From assembly GCA_018668795.1 (NCBI GenBank), contig JABJBD010000216.1, positions 1-6,000 on the forward strand: DNA of 6,000 nucleotides, read 5' to 3'. This document shows positions 1-5,328 of this stretch, in pieces (the first letter of the stretch is position 1; every line of letters starts with the position of its first letter). The notes beneath the pieces are model-generated. The model was not told where the DNA came from. It worked only from the letters and a program-made list of their open reading frames with translations, and did not search any database. Position numbers and translations under genes: made by a program. The stretch is from Candidatus Puniceispirillum sp. (lineage in GTDB: Bacteria; Pseudomonadota; Alphaproteobacteria; Puniceispirillales; Puniceispirillaceae).

Positions 1-11
1 AAGCTATCAAT

Positions 12-110
12 TTATTCAGGGCGGACGGAGACCTTGTCAAAAGCCCATAAGGCCACACATAGGGCAAGTGGAAATCCGATAACAAGGATTAAGCCAATAT
101 TTGCGTTCAT
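12..110 (-). CDS. 32-residue single-helix membrane peptide, function unknown
   Basis: A short reading frame encodes 32 residues and ends in TAA. A GGAG Shine-Dalgarno sequence lies six bases before the ATG at 110. A second in-frame ATG at 116 overlaps that GGAG, so 110 is preferred. Residues 4-24 are almost wholly hydrophobic (Ile, Leu, Val, Ala, Phe) and should form one membrane helix. A short charged tail follows (Asp25, Lys26, Arg30, Glu32). The size and layout recall small accessory subunits of respiratory oxidases or other short membrane peptides, but I recognise no family and there is no oxidase gene nearby. It lies 81 bases downstream of a pair of small two-cysteine proteins on the same strand and may have its own promoter. 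Confidence rests on the ribosome binding site and the membrane helix, not on homology. Confidence 0.5.
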   Translation of the reverse strand: MNANIGLILVIGFPLALCVALWAFDKVSVRPE

Positions 111-138
111 AACCATCTCCACGACATAATGAAGCCTG

Positions 139-168
139 TTTCTACGATGCTCAGCCGTCTTTTGGCAA
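139..168 (-). promoter_or_regulatory. Possible sigma70-type promoter for the 32-residue peptide
   Basis: Read leftward, a TTGCCA hexamer (168-163, five of six matches to the -35 consensus) is followed after 18 bases by TAGAAA (144-139, four of six matches to the -10 consensus). The predicted transcript would start near 132, leaving a leader of about 22 bases before the ATG at 110. The match is moderate and no other support is visible. Confidence 0.3.
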
Positions 169-191
169 GGGACAAAACGCCGCTACCAGTC

Positions 192-377
192 TTAATCGTC
201 CCTAAGCAGACAAGCATATTGTGGCAAAACAAGATCCGGCCCCTGCTCCCATGCGGCAGCTCTATAGGCATCGGCAACTATTTTACCTGTTTCAGTCATG
301 CAATCGTCAATCGTGTCAAACTTAAGATCGGTAGTTATAATTCCCGATGTCATGATGGCTACCGCTACCCACTCCAT
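192..377 (-). CDS. Small two-cysteine protein, downstream tandem paralogue (61 aa)
   Basis: This frame encodes 61 residues and ends in TAA. Its ATG lies one base after the stop of the upstream paralogue at 379-573. No strong Shine-Dalgarno is visible, so translation is probably coupled to the upstream gene. The protein begins with a short hydrophobic stretch (residues 3-14), then a Thr-Asp pair at 16-17, Phe20, and an Asp-Asp-Cys at 24-26. It has an Ala-rich helical middle and ends with Tyr54-Ala55-Cys56. Thirteen of its first 26 residues are identical to the neighbour, including Trp3, Thr10, Gly12-Ile13, Thr16-Asp17, Phe20 and Cys26. The paired cysteines could form a disulphide if the protein is exported, but the hydrophobic stretch is short and has no clear signal peptidase site. 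I do not recognise the family by name. Conservation between the two copies argues strongly that this strand is the coding one. Confidence 0.7.
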   Translation of the reverse strand: MEWVAVAIMTSGIITTDLKFDTIDDCMTETGKIVADAYRAAAWEQGPDLVLPQYACLLRDD

Positions 378-378
378 C

Positions 379-573
379 TTAATGATCCATTAAAACACAG
401 GCATATTTATTCAACTCAATGTCCTGTGCTTTGGTTTCAGATATTTCTGCTTTTGCATTGCGCGCCATCACAGCAGCTTGGCCTGCCTGTTTGTAACAGT
501 CATCGACATTCCGAAAGGTAATATCCGTCGGCACAATGCCTTGCGTCAGCACCGCAACTAAAAGCCATTTCAT
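379..573 (-). CDS. Small two-cysteine protein, upstream tandem paralogue (64 aa)
   Basis: This frame encodes 64 residues. The ATG at 573 is chosen because GGAG lies seven bases upstream and because the alignment with the downstream paralogue begins exactly at this Met-x-Trp. A longer frame reaching back to 633 would add 20 residues without paralogue support and would overlap the likely promoter. The layout is a hydrophobic N-terminus (residues 4-14), Thr16-Asp17, Phe20, Asp24-Asp25-Cys26, a polar helical middle with many Ala, Lys and Glu, and a C-terminal Tyr57-Ala58-Cys59. The cysteine spacing is 33 residues here and 30 in the neighbour. The two genes look like a tandem duplication that has since diverged. 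The function is unknown; a small exported or membrane-associated protein with one disulphide is a reasonable guess. Confidence 0.7.
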   Translation of the reverse strand: MKWLLVAVLTQGIVPTDITFRNVDDCYKQAGQAAVMARNAKAEISETKAQDIELNKYACVLMDH

Positions 574-608
574 CCCCAGACTCCAAAATTTGATTGATAA
601 CCTGCGCA

Positions 609-637
609 AGGATAAAAGCGTTATTAATTGCAAACAA
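609..637 (-). promoter_or_regulatory. Candidate promoter for the tandem small-protein genes
   Basis: Read leftward, TTGTTT (637-632) is followed after exactly 17 bases by TATCCT (614-609), each matching four of six consensus positions. The predicted start near 602 gives a leader of about 30 bases with a GGAG before the ATG at 573. It lies in the AT-rich 98-bp gap after the hydroxylase gene, so the two small genes may form their own transcription unit. Confidence 0.35.
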
Positions 638-671
638 GGGATTCAGAATATCTAAATTAATATTTATGAAA

Positions 672-1694
672 TTATTTTTTTAGTCTATTTTTCAGACTAA
701 TACGCGCTTCTTGTGATCCATCATGAAAAGTGCCAAACCAACGATCAAGTGGAAAATCGACACTACCATAGTTGCATTCAAAATAGCGATGATGAAGCTG
801 ATGATGAAAATGGCCAAGCAAAACGCGTTCTTTATTGGCAATAAACAATGCGTGAAAACCGCTATGTCCAATGATCGCCGACAAACCAAGCATATACATG
901 TGAAAAAAAACATGTATCGGATGCGAAGGAACGAACAGATGGATGAACACCGATGAAAAATAAATTGCATGCTCAACTGGATGCATGGAAATGCCTGACC
1001 ACGGGCCAACATTTACATTGCGATGGTGTAAGGCGTGAACCCATTTATAAACAGGGCCAACATGCAAAAAACGATGCCCCCAGTAAAAATGAAACGCGAT
1101 CCATGATCCTGTCAGAAATATAATCAGGCTGAATAAAGCCGGATTATCGTTCCAACCAATATAGTGCGCGTCACCATTATTTAACCGCCACAATATTATG
1201 GCCTGATATAGCGTCCAGAAACTGACCCCACTGGCCAATGTCCAGAACTTATTGTCATAAACCTGACGACCAAAATTGAAACGCCCACCTCCTTTATGGC
1301 CAAAAGAGGTGACATATTTCCGCTTAGTGCCCTGCCCTTTGCGTATATATAGAAACCAGTGCAATCCCCCCGCGACAAGGCCAACAAGCCCTAGATTGAT
1401 TGCATATAAAGCGACCAGCCATCCAATGTTGGATGTATCACCCTTGGCAGGCATAACAGGCTGAAGCATATAAAATGACATGATAGCCAACAACAGAAAA
1501 AAACTGACCTCGGACAATCTCAACCATGTATCGCGGTGATATGCCCAGATTGCCGCCATCTTCCATGGCATTTCAAAAAGCGGATTATTGGTGATCGGCA
1601 GATCCGGATGCCAGTTCCATTCCTGACGGTTTGTGCCATTTTTATCAGCAGATATATCTTTGTCGCTGATGGGTTCATGATTGCCAGATGACAT
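672..1694 (-). CDS. Sterol desaturase / fatty acid hydroxylase family membrane protein
   Basis: This is an integral membrane di-iron oxygenase of the fatty acid hydroxylase superfamily. Members hydroxylate or desaturate sterols, fatty acids or related lipids at the membrane, using O2 and reducing equivalents. In the 340-residue form, the histidine ligand set is H207-x3-H211, H220-x2-H223-H224 and H298-x2-H301-H302. Additional conserved-looking histidines are H202 and the H238-Pro-Val-Glu-H242 pair. Hydrophobic helices fall near 62-80, 90-115, 152-170, 186-205 and 241-275. The N-terminal 25 residues are polar and probably disordered. The ATG at 1694 is preferred over the ATG at 1700: GAGG lies seven bases from the former and only one base from the latter. 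It follows the NAPE-PLD-like gene on the same strand after a 78-bp gap with two dyads. The substrate cannot be told from the sequence; the family call is secure. Confidence 0.93.
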   Translation of the reverse strand: MSSGNHEPISDKDISADKNGTNRQEWNWHPDLPITNNPLFEMPWKMAAIWAYHRDTWLRLSEVSFFLLLAIMSFYMLQPVMPAKGDTSNIGWLVALYAINLGLVGLVAGGLHWFLYIRKGQGTKRKYVTSFGHKGGGRFNFGRQVYDNKFWTLASGVSFWTLYQAIILWRLNNGDAHYIGWNDNPALFSLIIFLTGSWIAFHFYWGHRFLHVGPVYKWVHALHHRNVNVGPWSGISMHPVEHAIYFSSVFIHLFVPSHPIHVFFHMYMLGLSAIIGHSGFHALFIANKERVLLGHFHHQLHHRYFECNYGSVDFPLDRWFGTFHDGSQEARISLKNRLKK

Positions 1695-1712
1695 GCCCAT
1701 GCCTCACTGTTC

Positions 1713-1728
1713 AACATTTGAAAATGTT
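1713..1728. repeat. Perfect 16-bp dyad just upstream of the hydroxylase gene
   Basis: AACATTT and AAATGTT flank a two-base centre. The centre is too short for a good RNA hairpin, so this fits a protein-binding site better than a terminator. It lies 18 bases upstream of the preferred hydroxylase start at 1694, next to its ribosome binding site. Confidence 0.4.
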
Positions 1729-1729
1729 T

Positions 1730-1749
1730 CCAGATTATGCGCAATCTGG
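1730..1749. repeat. Perfect inverted repeat between NAPE-PLD-like and hydroxylase genes
   Basis: CCAGATT and AATCTGG are separated by six bases, giving a seven-pair stem. Read leftward it lies 23 bases after the stop of the NAPE-PLD-like gene. It is not followed by a run of T on either strand, so it is not a standard intrinsic terminator. A CATAAT hexamer resembling a -10 element (1739-1734, minus strand) overlaps it but has no good -35 partner. It could be an operator, an RNA-processing hairpin or a weak terminator. Confidence 0.4.
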
Positions 1750-1772
1750 CAATATCAAATCGCAAACCTTTC

Positions 1773-2936
1773 CTAATCGTCTGCCTTGCCAATCAGCGCT
1801 TCCCACCAACGCTCAAAGATGCCCGGATTATCAAGCCGCACCGTTTGCCCCATAAGCGGTGTCATTACAGATATATTATGGGGCTTTGCACGTTTGGTAA
1901 TTTCAACTGGCGGGTCGTACCAGTTATGTAGGGATAAGGTGAACATGCCCCAATGCACGGGAACCAGATGCCGTCCCTGAAGATCAAGAAACCCCTGAAT
2001 GACTTCATCTGGCATATTATGAACAGCTGCCCAGCGCTCATTGTACTGACCGCTATCCATAAACACGATGTCAAATGCTCCATAACGGTCTCCAATGTCT
2101 TTGTAATGCACATCATAGCCTGAATCGCCGCTATAATAGACACTCTTGCCACCGCCTTTGACAATCCATGATGCCCACAGGGTTTTCATTGTCGAAACAA
2201 GCGCCATACGGCCAGAAAAATGCTGGGCGGGCGTGCAGATAAAAGTCACCCCGTCAAAATCTATTTCGTCCCACCAATCCAACTCGATCAGCTTGTCACT
2301 ATCGACACCCCATTTGCGCATATGCGCACTCACGCCAAGCGGCGTTATAAAGGTCACATCATCATCCTTTAGCTTGATGATTGTTTCCATATCCAGATGG
2401 TCATAATGGTCATGCGAAATCAGCACATAATCTAAATCGGGCAGATCATGAAAGCTGATAACTGGCGGCTGAAAACGTTTAACAAGAAAACTGAATGGTG
2501 ACGCAGCACCTGAAAATACAGGATCAACCAGAACGATCTTGTTATTAATGGACAGCAGAAACGATGAATGGCCCAACCAGATGAACTTTACCGTACCTGC
2601 GCTATCTCCAAAATCTGCCGGCACCCCCGAACGGTCTTCAGGGATTAATTGTGATGGCGATGTTTCATTGGAATTGAAAAAGAAATTATGCCTGAGACGT
2701 CCGATGGGATCATCCCAAAAGCTGGTATCATCACCCATTGTCTTCATGATATTTGGACGACGATTGACGAATTTTTGACTAGCCATGTCATAATTAGGCG
2801 ATGACTGAACTATTTTGAGATGCACATCTTTTGGATTTTGTCCCACCTGATCACACCCCGTGAGTATTGCCAGCACGAATACTGGAAACATGAATCTACG
2901 AAACATGACCTTTATATCTATAATTACATTAAGCAT
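1773..2936 (-). CDS. NAPE-PLD-like metallo-beta-lactamase-fold lipoprotein
   Basis: This is a metal-dependent hydrolase of the NAPE-PLD type within the metallo-beta-lactamase superfamily; characterised relatives cleave N-acylated phosphatidylethanolamine. In the 387-residue form, a signal peptide ends in a lipobox Leu25-Thr26-Gly27-Cys28, so the mature protein should be lipidated at Cys28. The fold begins near the Trp-Leu-Gly-His at 120-123. Metal ligands are the H175-x-H177-x-D179-H180 motif, H239 in Thr-Pro-Ala-Gln-His, D271 in Gly-Asp-Ser-Gly-Tyr, and H328 in Val-His-Trp-Gly. The order and flanking residues match the NAPE-PLD group rather than ordinary beta-lactamases. The start at 2936 has a GAG six bases upstream, inside AGTGAG, which overlaps the cyclase stop. 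The ATG at 2906 would give a shorter, more typical signal peptide and is a real alternative. A start at 2996 would overlap the cyclase gene and is unlikely. The true substrate is unknown. Confidence 0.9.
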   Translation of the reverse strand: MLNVIIDIKVMFRRFMFPVFVLAILTGCDQVGQNPKDVHLKIVQSSPNYDMASQKFVNRRPNIMKTMGDDTSFWDDPIGRLRHNFFFNSNETSPSQLIPEDRSGVPADFGDSAGTVKFIWLGHSSFLLSINNKIVLVDPVFSGAASPFSFLVKRFQPPVISFHDLPDLDYVLISHDHYDHLDMETIIKLKDDDVTFITPLGVSAHMRKWGVDSDKLIELDWWDEIDFDGVTFICTPAQHFSGRMALVSTMKTLWASWIVKGGGKSVYYSGDSGYDVHYKDIGDRYGAFDIVFMDSGQYNERWAAVHNMPDEVIQGFLDLQGRHLVPVHWGMFTLSLHNWYDPPVEITKRAKPHNISVMTPLMGQTVRLDNPGIFERWWEALIGKADD

Positions 2937-2943
2937 CCGTGTC

Positions 2944-5112
2944 TCACTTTGTTTGCATTCGGTTAACGCCATCCCAGCTTGCCGTATCCCACCCATCCTT
3001 CAAAAGACTCTTACATCTCTCGATATATAGACAAACCACCATATCGGCTGGATTATTATCATATATGGCAGTGAACAGTGTCAGCGCCTCATTGATATTC
3101 TGAGCTTGATAAAGTGTTACAGCTTCATCAAACCGTGCTTTATCCTTGACCTTCAACGCCCTATTATCATCAGAGTCAGCGTCAAGAACTTCAAAAACCT
3201 TAACCGCTTCGGACTTGCCCTTGACCGCAACCTTGTCAATCATCCGCACAGCAAAAATATCAGGCGTTAATTTTAAATAGGTGTCTTCACTGATCAAAAC
3301 CTTTGCCTGATATAGTTTGGTCAACATTTCGAGACGAGCCGCCAGATTTACCGCGTCACTGATAACGGAACCTTCCATCCTGTCAGCCTCGCCAAGCGTG
3401 CCAAACATCATCGAACCAGTATTCACACCAATGCCTATATCAATGCTTTGCGCGCCCTGCGCTTTGGCGTCTTCGTTATAAACAATCAAGTCCTGCTGCA
3501 TTTTTACGGCGGCGCTCGTGGCATCATCAGCGGCGCGCGTAAATAACGCCATAATTCCATCACCAAGAAATTTATCTATATAGCCGTTATGCCCGCGCAC
3601 TATTGGTCCCATACGTTTTAGATAGCCATTTACAAAACGAAAATTCTCATCAGGCGTCATACTTTCCGATATGCTGGTAAAAGAACGAATATCGGAAAAC
3701 AGAATGCTCATTTCAATTTCGACCTGATCACCAAGATGCACATCCAGAATGCTATCTTTCTTTAGATTTAATAACAGTTGTTTGGGAACAAATCGCTGAT
3801 AGGCAGTTGTGAGCCTGATTTGCTGATCAAGAGCCAAAGCTTTCAGATCATTAAGCTGCTGTGCCACCGCAAAGCCAAAGGTAATGAACATTGACAGAAA
3901 CAACAAACCACCAAAAGTCGTTGCCACCAGCATGGTGATCCAAGTGAATCCATACAGAAGAAATGCGATGATCGATATAGGCGCCGTAAGCAACGGCAAC
4001 ATAAACGAAACGCACATATATTTTCCCGTTTTGCTACCTTTATGCCAGGAAAAGGCCGAAATACCGACAGACGTAAATAACAGTAAAGCAAATGGCAGGA
4101 ACAGATATTGTAATTTAACGATGCCAGGGCCAAGCCGGTCAGGGGGATAAGCAACAAGGTCAAATTCTGATGGCCCGGGCCAGGACAGCGAGGTGACAAA
4201 ATTAATGCCTGCCATAACAATATAAAAAACGATTACCGAAAAATATATTTTATCAAATCTTTTATATCGTGAATCCAGTTCCAGTGACTTTCGGAAAAAT
4301 TGTAGCAACAAAGCAAATAAACCCGAATTAAGGACAAGGCTGAATTCACTGTTTGATACCCAACGGTCAATACCTAGCAACATGGCATTTGATGATGTCA
4401 GACATACAATGATTGTGGCTTGGAACAAGCTAAGTGACAGCCACAGATAATTCCCTTTTGAAACCAGATAGATGAAGAAATAATACAAACCAAAGGCAAA
4501 GGCGACCGACATAAAAACAATATTGCTGGCAAAGCGAAATAACTCACGCAATTGCACATCTTGCCATGAACCAACTGTCATGCGATCTAGGCCGTTAACC
4601 CGTCCCATAAAGCGATCAAACGGACGGCTACGGAAGTAACTGTAAAGAACTGTTTCCTCGCCAACTGGCATCAAAACCTTATATTGACCCAAAATGCGGC
4701 CATCATCGATCCAGTCACCTGACTCATAAACCCAGTATGGATAACTCTTTGCGCCCTGACGACTGACGGTAAAAATCTTTTTCTCGCGGTTCCAATTATG
4801 GTTGATGCCAATCTCTTGGGTATTTGTATTATTGAAAATCCGCACCCGCGCCCAGTAACCGTCCACAAGCGACTGATCACTTTGTAATGATGGCAACCAG
4901 GCACCATCTTCAAGATCCGATAGATGAGCCGTATGGTCAAACCCTTCCAGAAATGTCAGATGGTCATGGGGAATTGTGGCTAATTGTCCAGGCTCAACAG
5001 AAAAAACCGTCTCTGCGCGCACAACTGTGCTTGCTAGAATGATTATCAGAAAAAATAGATACAGTGTGCATTTGGTTGAAAAACCCAAAAGATCACGTAA
5101 CTGAAAGGTCAT
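2944..5112 (-). CDS. Membrane-bound class III adenylate cyclase with 7TM sensor region
   Basis: Predicted to make cAMP from ATP in response to a signal sensed outside the membrane. In the 722-residue form, a signal peptide ends near Val-Arg-Ala33. A periplasmic domain of about 155 residues follows, resembling the extracellular domain of 7TMR-DISM receptors. Seven helices then lie near 193-218, 222-246, 257-273, 289-309, 334-356, 366-388 and 391-418, followed by a short linker and the cyclase domain at about 463-640. Metal-binding aspartates are D474 and D518, the adenine-contacting lysine is K514, and the transition-state residues are N589 and R593. The second base-selecting position is S582, where class IIIa enzymes have Asp and class IIIb usually Thr. 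Residues 656-710 form a TPR-like tail. The ATG at 5112 gives a normal signal peptide and fits the promoter, but its ribosome binding site is weak; ATG 5148 and TTG 5178 are alternatives. It is the first gene of the leftward operon. Confidence 0.93.
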   Translation of the reverse strand: MTFQLRDLLGFSTKCTLYLFFLIIILASTVVRAETVFSVEPGQLATIPHDHLTFLEGFDHTAHLSDLEDGAWLPSLQSDQSLVDGYWARVRIFNNTNTQEIGINHNWNREKKIFTVSRQGAKSYPYWVYESGDWIDDGRILGQYKVLMPVGEETVLYSYFRSRPFDRFMGRVNGLDRMTVGSWQDVQLRELFRFASNIVFMSVAFAFGLYYFFIYLVSKGNYLWLSLSLFQATIIVCLTSSNAMLLGIDRWVSNSEFSLVLNSGLFALLLQFFRKSLELDSRYKRFDKIYFSVIVFYIVMAGINFVTSLSWPGPSEFDLVAYPPDRLGPGIVKLQYLFLPFALLLFTSVGISAFSWHKGSKTGKYMCVSFMLPLLTAPISIIAFLLYGFTWITMLVATTFGGLLFLSMFITFGFAVAQQLNDLKALALDQQIRLTTAYQRFVPKQLLLNLKKDSILDVHLGDQVEIEMSILFSDIRSFTSISESMTPDENFRFVNGYLKRMGPIVRGHNGYIDKFLGDGIMALFTRAADDATSAAVKMQQDLIVYNEDAKAQGAQSIDIGIGVNTGSMMFGTLGEADRMEGSVISDAVNLAARLEMLTKLYQAKVLISEDTYLKLTPDIFAVRMIDKVAVKGKSEAVKVFEVLDADSDDNRALKVKDKARFDEAVTLYQAQNINEALTLFTAIYDNNPADMVVCLYIERCKSLLKDGWDTASWDGVNRMQTK

Positions 5113-5149
5113 AAAACGTGGCACCAAACAAAAAGACTCAGCTACCATT

Positions 5150-5178
5150 ACAATGCGAGGCGTCTTTGGCAATGTCAA
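5150..5178 (-). promoter_or_regulatory. Candidate promoter of the cyclase operon
   Basis: Read leftward, a perfect TTGACA -35 hexamer (5178-5173) is followed after 17 bases by CATTGT (5155-5150), which matches three of six -10 positions. The predicted start near 5143 leaves a leader of about 31 bases before the ATG at 5112. If real, it excludes the upstream TTG and ATG codons as translation starts. The -10 overlaps one ATTACAAT copy. Confidence 0.45.
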
Positions 5179-5268
5179 TGTAACGTAAACTTGTTCATTT
5201 CAGACTTAATCTTCAGCAAAATAAGTCCTTGCGCGCTCGTAATATAACTGCAACAAAATTGTAATATT

Positions 5269-5296
5269 TTGACGTTTTTAACAGTTCAGATATTAC
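5269..5296 (+). promoter_or_regulatory. Candidate promoter of the phosphate transporter gene
   Basis: TTGACG (5269-5274, five of six matches) is followed after 16 bases by TATTAC (5291-5296, four of six matches). The predicted start near 5303 gives a leader of about 26 bases before the ATG at 5329. A T-rich spacer and the inverted repeat arms GTAATAT/AACTG (5239-5250) and CAGTT/ATATTAC (5282-5296) surround it. Confidence 0.5.
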
Positions 5297-5328
5297 AATG
5301 CGCATCATTCCAAAGGCATATTTCCACT

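Larger units (their letters stand above)
5147..5302. repeat. Three copies of ATTACAAT in the divergent promoter region
   Basis: The 8-mer ATTACAAT is at 5147-5154, inverted (ATTGTAAT) at 5258-5265, and direct again at 5292-5299. The two outer copies extend to an identical 11-mer ending in GCG (5147-5157 and 5292-5302). The outer copies overlap the candidate -10 elements of the cyclase and phosphate transporter genes. The middle copy lies inside a CAAAAT-N6-ATTTTG dyad (5254-5271) that touches the transporter -35. A further related GTAATAT occurs at 5239-5245. This pattern fits binding sites for one regulator of both genes. Confidence 0.4.

Noticed and set aside
129..521. 130-residue frame on the plus strand
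   Set aside because: It runs antisense to the two paralogous small genes. The similarity between those two minus-strand products shows which strand is coding, and the plus frame has no recognisable domain or ribosome binding site.
680..700. Seven-pair inverted repeat at the end of the hydroxylase gene (TTAGTCT/AGACTAA) as a terminator
   Set aside because: In the leftward direction the stem is followed by A, not T; read rightward the T-rich stretch precedes it. It also lies within the last codons of the gene.
692..1012. 106-residue cysteine-rich frame on the minus strand
   Set aside because: It is an out-of-frame shadow within the hydroxylase gene, whose histidine motifs fix the true frame.
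2907..2996. Start of the NAPE-PLD-like gene at 2996, giving 407 residues
   Set aside because: It would overlap the end of the cyclase gene by more than 50 bases and put over 30 extra residues before the signal peptide. Internal ATGs at 2936 and 2906 fit the lipoprotein signal better.
5248..5265. Pho box upstream of the phosphate transporter
   Set aside because: CTGCAAC-N4-TTGTAAT matches the CTGTCAT direct-repeat pattern at only nine of fourteen positions and ends 25 bases before the -10, where classic PhoB sites end about 10 bases before it.
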